Positions 25,550 through 35,185 of a DNA stretch of 64,000 nucleotides are shown here, one piece after another (position 1 is the stretch's first letter; every line of letters begins with the position of its first letter). Source of the DNA: Methanosaeta sp. PtaU1.Bin112 (lineage in GTDB: Archaea; Halobacteriota; Methanosarcinia; Methanotrichales; Methanotrichaceae); NCBI GenBank assembly GCA_002067705.1, contig MVRL01000146.1, forward strand, positions 29,893 through 93,892, given 5' to 3'. The notes under the pieces are model-generated. The model was not told the origin of the DNA and did no database searches. It saw only the letters and a list, made by a program, of their open reading frames with translations. Both the position numbers and the translations under genes were made by a program.

Positions 25550-28500
25550 TAAGCTGATCATGAATAACTTCAAAAAGTTCCGTCATGCAGAGCTCGAGTT
25601 CTCTGATGGGCTTACAGGCATCGTTGGCAGCAACGGATCCGGGAAGAGCACCATAGTAGAGGCCATTGCCTGGGCTCTTTACGGCAACCGCGCCTCAGCC
25701 ATCAAGAGAGATTTCATCCGCAACGCCCGGGCAAGGGAATCAGATACCGTGGAGGCCCGCCTGACTCTCTCCCTGGGCAAGCAAGAGCTGGTCATCTACC
25801 GGGCCATGAAAGGAAAGGGCTTGCTGGCTGAGGCTTTTCTTATGCTGGATGGGCGAACAATCGCCTCAGGAAGCAAAGAGGTAGACGGAAGACTGGAGGA
25901 GATCCTCAATATCAGCTATCAGGACTTTATGAAGACCTTCTATGCCAGGCAAAAGGACCTGGACAGCCTGCTCAAAGAGGGCGGGATGGGAAAGAGGGAG
26001 TATCTGCTCAAGCTCCTGGGCCTAGAGGACATCAAGGACAATGCCATGCTGCAGATCAGAGAGGATCAGAAGACTCTGGAGGAGAAGAAGAGCTGGCTTG
26101 CTGGAGCACTGGCAGAGATGAGAGATGTCGATCTACGGCTGAATGAAGCCTCTTGCCAAATTCTCTCCGGAGAAAAAGAGCTGAATGAAGCGGAGAGGAG
26201 CAGAGAGAGTTTTCAGCAAGCTGCTGAGAGCAGACGAAGGGAATTGGAGGCAATGGCTGAGAAAAAGCATCAGCATGACCTTCTCGACGGGAAGATAAGG
26301 AATCTGGAGGCAGCAGATCGGCAGCTGCAAGAGTCGGCAAGAGCAGAAGAGCAGCGTCTCTTGCAGATCGATGCTTGCAGGAAGAGGTTATCGGATCTGC
26401 AGAGGAATCTGGACAGGCTGGCCTGTATCAGGAATCAGCTGGAGGTCCTGCTGCCTAAAAGGGCTGCCTATGAGGAGGCAGCGCGGCTCATAGCTGCGCA
26501 GCAGGCCGCCATTCAGGGCGAGAAAAAAGCTCTTGCTGAGAGCCGGAGGAGCCTTCTGGAGCTGGAGGAGGGGGCAAAAATGCTGGATGAACTCCAGCCC
26601 AAAGAAAAGGAGCATTCGGATTTACAGGTCCGGCTTTGCTCTCTGGAGGCTCTCAGGGATAGGCATAACGAGATGCAGTCCCGGCTAAAGGAGGATGCCA
26701 TCCGAGAGAGGGCAGTTGCAGCCAGCCTCTCCCGGACAAAAAAGATGATTGATGATCTGCATATCGCCGAGGCCAGGCTGAAGGAGATACAGCGCTGTCC
26801 TGAGGAAGAGAAGAGCTGCAGAACCAGGCAGCAAGAACACTTGAGGCAGAGAGATCTGCAAAAAGAGCTGGACGGGCTGCTGGCACAGAGGAAGTCTCTG
26901 GATGAGAAGCTGGCCAGACTGAAAGGAGAAGCGGAAAGGGCTAGGGCTGAGATGGAGGGGCTGCAGAATATCGAGGAGAGAGAGGAAGGGCTGCGACGCC
27001 AGGATAAAGACCTGGATCAGCTCGTCAGCGAACTAAACAGCGTCCTGGCGGAGTTGAGAGGAAGCTACAGGATGCAAGAGCTGTCCAGGGCGGAAGCGGA
27101 ACGATCCCTGAAGAAGGTTATGGCCCTGGGAGAAGAGGGGGTCTGCCCGACATGCGAGAGGCCGCTGGAGGGCCAGCGCAATCTGCTCATCAGCAAGTAC
27201 GAGGATTCTGCGGCCATTGCAAAAGCTGAGATGGAAAAGCTCGCCGCCGGGATTTCCGCTCAGACCGGAAAGATTGAGGGAGCGACCAGATCGAGGAGCA
27301 ATCTGCGAGCGGCTTTTGAGCTTCTCAATTCCCAAAAGAGCCGCCGCTCTGCATTGCAGGCGGAGCTGAGGGGCCTGGCCATGCAGATGCACGATCTGCA
27401 ATCTGAGATCAGGGATCTCAAGAGCAAGATCGATGGCCTGGGATCGGTCAGCTTCGATGCCGAGTCGCTCGCCCAGACGGAAGCGGCCCTGTTGGCCCTT
27501 AGGCCTCTGGTGATGGAGCATGCCGCCTTATCCCGGCGGCTGCAGGACCTGCCTGCTCTCTATAGCGAGATGGCCGGGCAGGAGAAAGAAGTGACCGCTA
27601 TTGCAAAACGGCAGGCTCTGCTCAAGGGCGAGATCGAGACGCTGGGCTATTCTGAGCCTGATTTCCAGCAAGCCAGAACGCGGATGGCCATCATCAAGCC
27701 TCTGCACGAGAGATACCTCTCCCTCTCCGAGAGGGTAGCGCAGATGCCGGCTATTGCGGAGCGGATGAATAGGCAGGAGCAGGAGATTCAGAGCCTCAAT
27801 CAGTCATTGCAGTTGCTTCAGGCATCGCAGAGAGATCTGGGCTATGATCCGCAGGAATATGAGTCTCTCTCCAGGGAGAAGAGAGAGCTGGGGACGGCGG
27901 AGAAGGAAGCGCAAACGATTTGCCTCACTATGGCAGGCGAGGCGGAATCACGAGAGAGGCTGGCTACTGCGAAAGCCGCCCGGCAAAAGCTCAGTTCGGA
28001 TCTTTTAGAGTGCAGGCAGAATCTTGCCGCTCTGGCTTACAGCCTGCAGGAGCATGAAAAGGCGAAAGCCAATCTCGCAGGCGCAGAGGCGCAGCTGGAA
28101 GCGGCTCGCAAGACCGTTTCCGATCGACAGGTGCGGATGGGCGTGCTGCGGGCAGCCCGGGAACGGCTTATGCAGGAAGCGCAGAGGAAAGAGTTGCTCG
28201 AAAAGAAGTCCCAGGAGGTTGGCCGCAGTCTGGAGGTGGTGGAGGTGACCCGCAATCTTTTCAGCAGCTTCATGGATCAGGTCCTGATCCGGGTTAAAAA
28301 CGATATTGCCCGGTCCGCGGGGGAGATCCTTGAGGAGGTATCCGGCAAATACAGCCTGATCAAGATCGATGATGACTTCAACATCCAGGTTGAGGACGGG
28401 GGAGAGTGGTATCCCATCTCCCGCTATTCAGGCGGAGAGATTGATATGATCGCCGTATCTGTGCGGGTGGCCATCAGCGAGTACCTGATGCGCTTCGGCC

Positions 28501-28718
28501 CGGATGGAGAGAGCTACTCCTTCCTCATCCTGGACGAGGTCTTCGGCAGCCAGGACCAGGAGCACAGGGAGAAGATGATCCAGATGCTGAGAAGCCTGGA
28601 GGAGCGCTTCCCCCAGATAATCGCCATCAGCCACATCAGCGATGTGCAGGGACAGTTTGACAATACCCTTCTGGTGGCCGAGGACGAGCAGGGAAACAGC
28701 CGGGTAGAGGCGATTTAG
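25539..28718 (+). CDS. rad50: Rad50 SMC-like ATPase
   Basis: 1059 residues. N-lobe Walker A GSNGSGKST (30-38), then about 780 residues of heptad coiled coil broken at the zinc hook CPTCERPL (Cys536 and Cys539), which joins two Rad50 molecules. The C-lobe has the ABC signature YSGGEIDM (Ser964) and Walker B FLILDEVFGSQD (Asp999, Glu1000). The start was set at ATG 25539 (MHLDKLIMNNF), because the longer frame opens with eight residues that overlap mre11 and fit no family start. Tethers and unlocks DNA ends for Mre11. Last gene of the cluster. Confidence 0.92.
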   Translation: MHLDKLIMNNFKKFRHAELEFSDGLTGIVGSNGSGKSTIVEAIAWALYGNRASAIKRDFIRNARARESDTVEARLTLSLGKQELVIYRAMKGKGLLAEAFLMLDGRTIASGSKEVDGRLEEILNISYQDFMKTFYARQKDLDSLLKEGGMGKREYLLKLLGLEDIKDNAMLQIREDQKTLEEKKSWLAGALAEMRDVDLRLNEASCQILSGEKELNEAERSRESFQQAAESRRRELEAMAEKKHQHDLLDGKIRNLEAADRQLQESARAEEQRLLQIDACRKRLSDLQRNLDRLACIRNQLEVLLPKRAAYEEAARLIAAQQAAIQGEKKALAESRRSLLELEEGAKMLDELQPKEKEHSDLQVRLCSLEALRDRHNEMQSRLKEDAIRERAVAASLSRTKKMIDDLHIAEARLKEIQRCPEEEKSCRTRQQEHLRQRDLQKELDGLLAQRKSLDEKLARLKGEAERARAEMEGLQNIEEREEGLRRQDKDLDQLVSELNSVLAELRGSYRMQELSRAEAERSLKKVMALGEEGVCPTCERPLEGQRNLLISKYEDSAAIAKAEMEKLAAGISAQTGKIEGATRSRSNLRAAFELLNSQKSRRSALQAELRGLAMQMHDLQSEIRDLKSKIDGLGSVSFDAESLAQTEAALLALRPLVMEHAALSRRLQDLPALYSEMAGQEKEVTAIAKRQALLKGEIETLGYSEPDFQQARTRMAIIKPLHERYLSLSERVAQMPAIAERMNRQEQEIQSLNQSLQLLQASQRDLGYDPQEYESLSREKRELGTAEKEAQTICLTMAGEAESRERLATAKAARQKLSSDLLECRQNLAALAYSLQEHEKAKANLAGAEAQLEAARKTVSDRQVRMGVLRAARERLMQEAQRKELLEKKSQEVGRSLEVVEVTRNLFSSFMDQVLIRVKNDIARSAGEILEEVSGKYSLIKIDDDFNIQVEDGGEWYPISRYSGGEIDMIAVSVRVAISEYLMRFGPDGESYSFLILDEVFGSQDQEHREKMIQMLRSLEERFPQIIAISHISDVQGQFDNTLLVAEDEQGNSRVEAI

Positions 28719-28757
28719 GATTATTCAATTCTGCGGAAGGTTTTTTGGCCCAGCAAG

Positions 28758-29270
28758 ATGATTGTATGCACAATGAACCCCAGCCTTGCCGTCTATCAGG
28801 GGATGAAGCGCGCCGGCATTGACTTTGTGGCCTCCGTTCCCTGCGTCAACCTCCAGGAGCTGCTCATTCTGATCGGCAGCGATCCTGAGATCATCCACCT
28901 GCCGGTCACCCGCGAGGAGGAGGGGGTGGGAATCTGCGCCGGGGCCTGGATGGGCGGGCGGCGCGCAGCTCTGCTCATGCAGAATTCGGGCCTGGGAAAC
29001 TGCATCAATGCCCTTGCCTCTCTGGACATGCTCTACGGCATCCCCCTGCTCATGATCATCAGCCACCGGGGCGGGGTCGGCGAGCCCATCGTCGCCCAGG
29101 TGCCAATGGGCCGGCTCACCGTTCCCCTGCTCGACGCCATTAGCATCCTGCATTTAGAGCCTCAGCCTGCAAAGGCGGAGGAGACAGTGTGCGAAGCCTG
29201 GAGCAGTGCTGCGGCAGACGGAAGGCCCGTGGCCGTTCTCCTTGACCTGCAATTCTGGAGGGGAAAATGA
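28758..29270 (+). CDS. comD: Sulfopyruvate decarboxylase alpha subunit
   Basis: 170 residues. This is the PYR (thiamine-diphosphate activating) half of a split decarboxylase: the conserved Glu in TREEEGVGICAGAW near 51-60, and MQNSGLGNCINALASL near 77. With ComE it turns 3-sulfopyruvate into sulfoacetaldehyde (EC 4.1.1.79) in the coenzyme M pathway. Its stop overlaps the comE start (ATGA), so the two subunits are translated together. Cytoplasmic. Confidence 0.86.
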   Translation: MIVCTMNPSLAVYQGMKRAGIDFVASVPCVNLQELLILIGSDPEIIHLPVTREEEGVGICAGAWMGGRRAALLMQNSGLGNCINALASLDMLYGIPLLMIISHRGGVGEPIVAQVPMGRLTVPLLDAISILHLEPQPAKAEETVCEAWSSAAADGRPVAVLLDLQFWRGK

Positions 29271-29845
29271 AGCGCATTGAGGCCATTGCTCTGGCTGCTG
29301 AGGCCGCGCAGGCGCAGAGCGCTCTTCTGATCTCTAACATCGGCTATCCCAGCCGGGAGCTGTTCTCGGTCAGGGACCGCCCGGAAAACTTCTACATGCT
29401 CGGCTCTATGGGTCTGGCTTCATCCATTGGCCTTGGCCTGGCCCTGGCAAGGCCTGAGAGAAAGGTGATGGTCCTGGATGGGGACGGCTCAGTGCTCATG
29501 AACCTGGGAACTCTGGCCAGCATAGCCAACTACGCGCCGGAAAATTTTAAGCTGGTGATTCTTGACAACTGCTGCTACGGCTCCACAGGCAGCCAGCCCA
29601 CCTGCACCTCTCTTGGCACAGACCTTTATGCCCTGGCAAGAGCTGCCGGGATCGAAAAGGTGGTGCAGGTCGACCGGGCAGAAGAGCTGGCCATGGCCCT
29701 GACCGAAGAGTGCACAGTAATAGCAGCAAAGGTCGAGGAGGGCAACGCCGCCGTGCCCATCATCAGCCTCTCGCCTGAGGAAATCCTGGAGAGGTTCAAG
29801 CGATGCGCTCAACCGGCTCACTTATCCGGAAAGAGCCGTTTGTAA
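29267..29845 (+). CDS. comE: Sulfopyruvate decarboxylase beta subunit
   Basis: 192 residues. This is the thiamine-diphosphate-binding (PP) half: MLGSMGLASSIGLGLALA near 44-61 and the metal-binding VLDGDGSVLMNLGTL near 70-84, ending DNCCYGSTG, which matches the GDG-x(24-27)-N motif. Completes the ComDE enzyme of coenzyme M synthesis. Its 3' end overlaps by 50 bases with the end of the opposite-strand marker 16 gene. Confidence 0.86.
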   Translation: MKRIEAIALAAEAAQAQSALLISNIGYPSRELFSVRDRPENFYMLGSMGLASSIGLGLALARPERKVMVLDGDGSVLMNLGTLASIANYAPENFKLVILDNCCYGSTGSQPTCTSLGTDLYALARAAGIEKVVQVDRAEELAMALTEECTVIAAKVEEGNAAVPIISLSPEEILERFKRCAQPAHLSGKSRL

Positions 29846-31175
29846 TCTTTTCATTCATCTTCTCCGCCATCCTGATCGCTCGCAGCCGGTCCGACTGACG
29901 CAGCACCACCGGAATGGTCCTGGCCGCTCCTGCGGCGGTCTTCAGCCGGACGGCGCCCATTCTGCAGGAAAATACCCCAGACGGGCAGACCGTGGCGCAC
30001 ATGCCGCAGTGAAAGCATAGCACCTCGCTGCGGCAGACGCCGATCGCAGAATCGCGGGCTATCGCTCTCATGGGACAGGCCTCCTCTGCCCGGCAAGGTG
30101 AGCAGCCTGAGCAGTTCTCCGGCTCAAAGGCCACAGCCAGATCCACATCCTCCCAGACATCCCCATAGTCTGCCTGGCCGATGACTGTTCTGCTATTGAC
30201 ATCGTTTACGGGCAATGGAATGCACCGGTCGGGCCGGGCGATCTCCGCCAGAATCTTCTCGCTGACTACGGCAATGGGCACGGCCAAAGAGCAGATGCAC
30301 TCCGGCCCGGATGAGGTGACAAAGCCGCCCAAGAGCTCTGCATCCATCCGGTGCATATCGGCAAATGCGGAGAGATTGGGCCGCTCTCTGCTGCTCCGTG
30401 TTCCTGTGCCAAGGACAAAGCCCTCTGCTCCGTTCATGAGAATACGCGTCCCTACCCCAATGCTCTCCAGAAGCGGATCATTCTTGACGGGATTGATCTG
30501 TCCGCAGCCTGAGAACGTCGCCTCCTTGCAGTGGGGCGCAAAGCCGCGACAGTGAAATATGGTGTTTATCGGCTCCTCTCCTGCATTGACAAAGGCCGAG
30601 TAGTTCTTGAAGGCATGCCGCGATCCAAAGAGCCTGGCAGTAGGCATCTCGTCCAGTCCAACTTCCGCCCCCAGGCGGCGCCCATCATCCGCCTCCACCT
30701 CGACCTGAACCGGCTTTCTCTCGACGAGGTCCCGAAAGAGATGCCCCCCGCCATAGTCTGGCCGGCTGCTGCTGTGGGCGGTTCCGAGGACGATCAAATC
30801 CAGTATGCCCAGATTTTCGTTCGGACAGGGGCCGACAGCGGCCTGCACGCCATTGATCCAGGCCTTCCTGGCGCGAAGAAACGAAGCCTGCCCGGCCACC
30901 GGAAAAGAAAGGACCGCGTAGGTGCCGCTCATCACCGCTCGGGTGGCAGTGGTGACGACATCAACCTCGCAGAGCTGAGCGGATTCGCCAGCCTGCACAA
31001 GATCGGCGACCTCCTGAGCCGACATGATCACAGCATCTTTGTTTTCTACCTTGCCAGCTATCTCTTGATAAGATCCAACCACGATCTCACGCTGCCTTTT
31101 ATTGTGTATGCTATTGATTCTAGAAACTCTTTTCGCCCTGTTCTCTGCTTCTCTTAATACTATTGTGAGATTCAT
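29796..31175 (-). CDS. Methanogenesis marker 16 metalloprotein (DUF39, sulfurtransferase-like, with ferredoxin tail)
   Basis: 459 residues. The main domain (about 30-365) is DUF39/COG1900: VIMSAQEVADLV, VVTTATRAVMSGTYAVLSF, and CRGFAPHCKEATFSGCGQINP. Residues 365-430 add a two-cluster ferredoxin (CSGCSPCRAEEACP and CFHCGMCATVCPSG). COG1900 relatives in methanogens incorporate sulfide into aspartate semialdehyde to make homocysteine, and the ferredoxin-fused form is the methanogenesis marker 16 family. Role here inferred from family; the reaction is not shown by sequence. Convergent overlap with comE; sits beside an importer gene facing away. The start may lie a little downstream. Confidence 0.72.
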   Translation of the reverse strand: MNLTIVLREAENRAKRVSRINSIHNKRQREIVVGSYQEIAGKVENKDAVIMSAQEVADLVQAGESAQLCEVDVVTTATRAVMSGTYAVLSFPVAGQASFLRARKAWINGVQAAVGPCPNENLGILDLIVLGTAHSSSRPDYGGGHLFRDLVERKPVQVEVEADDGRRLGAEVGLDEMPTARLFGSRHAFKNYSAFVNAGEEPINTIFHCRGFAPHCKEATFSGCGQINPVKNDPLLESIGVGTRILMNGAEGFVLGTGTRSSRERPNLSAFADMHRMDAELLGGFVTSSGPECICSLAVPIAVVSEKILAEIARPDRCIPLPVNDVNSRTVIGQADYGDVWEDVDLAVAFEPENCSGCSPCRAEEACPMRAIARDSAIGVCRSEVLCFHCGMCATVCPSGVFSCRMGAVRLKTAAGAARTIPVVLRQSDRLRAIRMAEKMNEKITNGSFRISEPVERIA

Positions 31176-31279
31176 CTCAATTATTGTCCATAATGTGAAA
31201 ATAATACCGGGCGGCTGGAAACTGCTTTATACCGTTCGTTGCCTGGGTTTTGCAGAGTCGGCAATTCAGGTGATTGCAT

Positions 31280-32335
31280 TTGAATAAATTTATAATTATA
31301 ACCATCCTTGCGGCTGTGGTGGTGATGTCGCTTGGTTGCATCTCCTCCCCCGAAAATAAGGAGATGGGTTCCAATGATACCCAGAAGGAAAATGCCTCCC
31401 TCCAAGAGAAGATGCCCGGCAAGATCTCCACCCTGCGCATAGGCTATCAGCCCAGCACCCATCAGATTGCAGAGATGATAGCTTCAGAGAAGGGCTGGTG
31501 GGCTGAAGATTTGAAGCCCTTCGGCATAACCGAGATCAAAGAGTTTGAATTCCCCACTGGAGTTCCGGAGATGCAAGCCATGGTCGCCGGAGAGCTGGAT
31601 GTAGCCTACGTGGGAACTGCTCCGCCCATCTCCGCCATATCGGCAGGGCTGCCGGCCAAGATCGTGGCTGCCGTCAACATCAACGGCTCCGATCTGGTCC
31701 TCAAGCCGGATGAGATGTACAGTGGACCGGCATCCCTGGCAGGCCTGTCAATTGGCACATTCCCGCCGGGATCCATTCAGGACACCGTGATGAAGAAATG
31801 GCTCATGGAAAATGGGGTTGATGTCTCGAAGGTCGACATCAAAGCCATGGACCCGGGACCTGCCACCAGCGCTCTGTCTGCGGGCAAGATCGACGGTGTC
31901 TTCCTGCCTCATCCTGCGCCATCCATTATTGAGCTCAAGGGCAAAGGCAAACACGTAGTCTCATCGGGCGAGATGTGGCCTAACCACGCCTGCTGCAGCC
32001 TGGTAGTTACCGACAAGCTCATCACGGAGCAGCCTGAACTGGTAGAGCAGATCATAAGGACTCACATCAAGGCAACGGAGTACATCAATGCCCATCCCGA
32101 GGAAGCTGCTGAGGTATATGCCAAAAGGACAAATGCGAACCTCACAGAGATTGAATACTCTATAGAGAACTGGGACGGCAAGTGGGTCAGCGATCCTCGT
32201 CTCCAGGTCCCATCGACGGTCGAATATGCAAAGGTCGACTACGAGATGAACTATACCAAGAGGCAGCTTGCCGAGAAGGATCTCTTTGATACCAGCTTCT
32301 TTGAGAAGGTGTCAGGTGAAGAGAAGAGTCAGTAG
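31280..32335 (+). CDS. ABC importer substrate-binding lipoprotein, sulfonate/nitrate/taurine type
   Basis: 351 residues. Signal with lipobox MSLGC near residue 20, so lipid-anchored outside. The fold is NMT1/SsuA-like: LRIGYQPSTHQIAEMIASEKGWW near 55, VPEMQAMVAGELDVAYVGTAPP near 94, and DTVMKKWLMENGVD. This class feeds SsuC/TauC-type permeases with sulfonates, nitrate or pyrimidine precursors. The start was set at TTG 31280, six bases after an AGGTGA site; TTG 31274 directly abuts that site. The permease follows with a 20-base overlap; no ATPase gene is in view. Neighbours make coenzyme M, a sulfonate. Confidence 0.7.
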   Translation: MNKFIIITILAAVVVMSLGCISSPENKEMGSNDTQKENASLQEKMPGKISTLRIGYQPSTHQIAEMIASEKGWWAEDLKPFGITEIKEFEFPTGVPEMQAMVAGELDVAYVGTAPPISAISAGLPAKIVAAVNINGSDLVLKPDEMYSGPASLAGLSIGTFPPGSIQDTVMKKWLMENGVDVSKVDIKAMDPGPATSALSAGKIDGVFLPHPAPSIIELKGKGKHVVSSGEMWPNHACCSLVVTDKLITEQPELVEQIIRTHIKATEYINAHPEEAAEVYAKRTNANLTEIEYSIENWDGKWVSDPRLQVPSTVEYAKVDYEMNYTKRQLAEKDLFDTSFFEKVSGEEKSQ

Positions 32336-33107
32336 AAGCATAAATGTCCTGAGAAGTCAGGGCATTTCTGCCCTATCCATTTTCGGATTGATAGCAGCCT
32401 GGCAGCTGGCTGCTTTTTTGATCAATGATCAGTTGACCCTGCCCAGTTTCATTCAGGTGGTAGATGCTTTTCTCGATAACTGGTGGTCGATTTTCACAGA
32501 GGATCTGCCGGTAAGCTCTCTTCATTTTGCCATTGGCATGGCAGGTGGTTTGATAATTGCTCTGCCCGTGGGAATGATCATGGGATGGTTCAAGTTCCTT
32601 GACCGCATCTTGGATCCCATTGTGGAGATCCTCCGTCCCATTCCCCCTTTAGCGTGGATTCCATTTGCCATCATCTGGTTTGGCATAACCAACCTAGCTG
32701 CAGGCTTTATAATCTTTATCGGGGCGGTCTTTCCCATATTGATCAACACTTATGTGGGATTCAAGAGCCTGCCAAGGATTTATGTCGAGTCGGGAAAGGT
32801 CCTGGGTGCAACTAAGGATATCGATCTGATCAGATATGTGGCTCTTCCGTATGCCCTGCCATCCATTGCCGCCGGCATAAGGATCGCCATGGGAATTGCC
32901 TGGATGTGTCTTGTGGCTGCAGAGATGTTCGGAGTAAGCAAAAATGGCCTGGGATTCAAGATCTGGGACTCTTATGGACATTACCGCATGGATGAGGTAT
33001 TTATGTACATGATTGTACTGGGACTCCTTGGCCTGGCAATTGATCGAACATTCCGATACGTTGTAGAGGAGAAAATGCTCAAGTGGCAAGTGGGCCTCAC
33101 CCAGTAA
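32316..33107 (+). CDS. ABC importer permease, SsuC/TauC/NrtB type
   Basis: 263 residues from GTG at 32316 (MKRRVSRSINVLRSQGIS). Six predicted membrane helices. The BPD_transp_1 domain has the EAA loop ESGKVLGATKDIDLIRYVALPYALPSIAAGIRIAMGIAW near 155-195, which contacts the ATPase. It pairs with the lipoprotein encoded just before. The longer frame upstream is the tail of that gene in another phase, hence the later start with its GTGTCAGGTG site. The ATPase subunit must be encoded elsewhere or be shared. Confidence 0.75.
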   Translation: MKRRVSRSINVLRSQGISALSIFGLIAAWQLAAFLINDQLTLPSFIQVVDAFLDNWWSIFTEDLPVSSLHFAIGMAGGLIIALPVGMIMGWFKFLDRILDPIVEILRPIPPLAWIPFAIIWFGITNLAAGFIIFIGAVFPILINTYVGFKSLPRIYVESGKVLGATKDIDLIRYVALPYALPSIAAGIRIAMGIAWMCLVAAEMFGVSKNGLGFKIWDSYGHYRMDEVFMYMIVLGLLGLAIDRTFRYVVEEKMLKWQVGLTQ

Positions 33108-33220
33108 TGTGATGATCAGGCAAGTGCAGGGCAGGTGCAAAGCCTTAATAAGATATTGCAGTTCAGGTAAAGCTTGAGAATTGTCTCAGGGTACTAGTCG
33201 AGGATAATCGAGGAAAGGTC

Positions 33221-34411
33221 ATGACGAGAAATATCAAGGTTGAACGCCTTAATCAAAGACCGTTGGAGCAGCAGGAGATAGAGCTGGTAGAGCGCAAGGG
33301 CATCGGGCACCCGGATAGCGTGGCAGACGGCCTCGCAGAGTCCATAAGCCGGGCCCTCTGCCAGGAATACCTTGATAGATTTGGAGCAGTGCTTCATCAT
33401 AACACAGACAAGACGCAGATTGTGGCAGGCCGGTCCAAGCCCGCCTTCGGAGGTGGCGAGGTCATCTGTCCACTCTACATTCTGCTGACGGGCCGTGCCA
33501 CCCGGGTCTTCAAGGAGGTTGAAATTCCGGTGGATACTATCGCCATCAAGGCGGGAAGAAAGCTCCTGGGCGAGTCGCTCTCCAATTTGGATGTCAATAA
33601 TCATATAATCCTTGATGCTAAGATCGGCATGGGATCCTCTGATCTGCGGGATGTCTTCAGCCGCAAGGTTCCTTCCGCCAATGATACCTCTTTCGGTGTG
33701 GGATATGCGCCCCTCTCTGAGACGGAAAATATCGTCTTTAATGCAGAGCGCGAGCTGATGAGGCTCAAGAAGAGCGTCCCGGCCATAGGCGAGGATATAA
33801 AGGTCATGGGCATGCGCCAGGGCGATGTCATCAACCTGACGATCGCCTGCGCTATGATTGATCGCCATGTGGCCAGCCTGAAGGAGTATGTGGATACCAA
33901 GAATGCCATTGTGAGTCACGTCGTTGAGTATGCCAAGCAATTCACTTCTCGAAAGGTTAAAGCGCAGATGAATGTGGCAGACAATATCGATCAGGGGTCC
34001 GTCTACATCACCGTCACCGGCACATCCGCAGAGATGGGTGACGATGGTGCTGTAGGCAGGGGCAACCGCGCCAACGGAATGATCACCCCCAATAGACCAA
34101 TGAGTCTCGAGGCCACCTGCGGCAAGAATCCTATAAATCACGTCGGCAAGATCTACAACCTGCTCTCCACGGAGGCTGCCAAGCAGATAGCTGCCGAGGT
34201 GCAGGGCATTGACGAGGTTTACATCAAGATTCTTTCCCAGATCGGCAAGCCCATCGACGAGCCGCATATTGCCAGTGTGCAGATTGTGCCCAAAGACGGC
34301 GTGGACATGAAGAAGCTGGAGGCCGGGGCAGCGGAGATCTTGGACGACTGGCTGGCCAATATTCCCAAGCTGCAACAGATGCTGTTTAGGGGAGAGTTGA
34401 GCACTTATTAA
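33221..34411 (+). CDS. mat: S-adenosylmethionine synthetase, archaeal type
   Basis: 396 residues, the family's usual length. Archaeal MAT (PF01941) motifs: [17 protein letters not shown] near 28-44, [14 protein letters not shown] near 66-79, [41 protein letters not shown] near 266-296. It makes SAM from methionine and ATP (EC 2.5.1.6), the methyl donor for cofactor synthesis, and is unrelated in sequence to bacterial MetK. A good GGAAAGG site lies before ATG 33221. Two hairpins follow the stop. Confidence 0.93.
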   Translation: MTRNIKVERLNQRPLEQQEIELVERKGIGHPDSVADGLAESISRALCQEYLDRFGAVLHHNTDKTQIVAGRSKPAFGGGEVICPLYILLTGRATRVFKEVEIPVDTIAIKAGRKLLGESLSNLDVNNHIILDAKIGMGSSDLRDVFSRKVPSANDTSFGVGYAPLSETENIVFNAERELMRLKKSVPAIGEDIKVMGMRQGDVINLTIACAMIDRHVASLKEYVDTKNAIVSHVVEYAKQFTSRKVKAQMNVADNIDQGSVYITVTGTSAEMGDDGAVGRGNRANGMITPNRPMSLEATCGKNPINHVGKIYNLLSTEAAKQIAAEVQGIDEVYIKILSQIGKPIDEPHIASVQIVPKDGVDMKKLEAGAAEILDDWLANIPKLQQMLFRGELSTY

Positions 34412-34426
34412 AAACCGTCACTCTTT

Positions 34427-34496
34427 CCGCAAAGACGGGTCTTTGCGGTGTGATTTAATAGATTGCAAGCGCTGCCCTGAGCAACTCGGCAGCGCT
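34427..34496. terminator. Two tandem hairpins between mat and the convergent Cache gene
   Basis: First: CCGCAAAGAC/GTCTTTGCGG at 34427-34448, a perfect 10-bp stem. Second: AGCGCTGCC (34468-34476) with GGCAGCGCT (34488-34496), extended inward by GAG/CTC around a CAA loop with a two-base bulge. Neither has a strong T-run, but they lie between two convergent genes and probably end transcription from either side. Confidence 0.45.
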
Positions 34497-34592
34497 GTAT
34501 CCTTGATCGGCTCTACCCAGACAAGCTCTCAGGTCTATTTTAAGCAGATTCGTGACAATCCTTGCTTAGCTCAAAAAAGGAAATACTTGACA

Positions 34593-35117
34593 TCACGGGC
34601 ATGATATGTATATTCCCGATCCCAGGAACCAATTGTCGTCAACTTTCATAGCATAGGCAATCTTAAATTCATCTCTGTTGCCGTGAGCAGGATTGGGGAA
34701 GATGAAATAAGCATATCCCTTTCCTTGCCTGGCAGCGTTCAGCGTGTTCTGAAGGGAGAAGACTCCATTAGCATCGGTTACATCCAGCTTGTTTTTGCCG
34801 ATCCACTCGGGTTTGAATGGATGCGCAAGGCAAGTTCCATTGAAATCGTAAGCGTAGATGTAGAGATCTCTTCGGACAAATGGGCCGGTCTTATTGCTGA
34901 ACTCTTCGAGCGCTCTCTCTTTGCCGTACTTTTGAACATAGGTCAATGCCGACTCAACAAATGAGACGAGCTGCGTCTTGTTAGATGGAGTGTCCAGCGA
35001 CTCGTTTGCTGAATCTATCAATTCTCCTCTCGCCGTACTCACTTGCAGTACAAAGGCTGTAGCAGTAAGCAGGAAGATTGCTGACATTAGAATATTCCAA
35101 TTTTTCATATCAATCAA
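34593..35117 (-). CDS. Exported single-Cache-domain protein
   Basis: 174 residues. Signal segment about residues 9-28 (ending STARGE), then one Cache_2-type sensor: helix LVSFVESALTYVQKYGKERALEEFSNKTGPFV, strands DLYIYAYDFNGTCLAHPFKPEWIGKNKLDV, and the closing KVDDNWFLGSGIY. These phrases are typical of sCache domains of chemoreceptors and histidine kinases; here the domain stands alone with no transducing part, as a secreted binding protein. Ligand unknown. Confidence 0.75.
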   Translation of the reverse strand: MIDMKNWNILMSAIFLLTATAFVLQVSTARGELIDSANESLDTPSNKTQLVSFVESALTYVQKYGKERALEEFSNKTGPFVRRDLYIYAYDFNGTCLAHPFKPEWIGKNKLDVTDANGVFSLQNTLNAARQGKGYAYFIFPNPAHGNRDEFKIAYAMKVDDNWFLGSGIYISCP

Positions 35118-35185
35118 CTCCCTTTAGGACGGGAAGCATCATAAAATACTTTTTGCCGCTTCCCATCTAACATCTATATTGGCAC

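Noticed and set aside
33194..34375. A 393-codon open frame antisense to mat
   Set aside because: It lies fully opposite a certain gene (SAM synthetase), has codon and amino-acid composition of a shadow frame, and no ribosome site.
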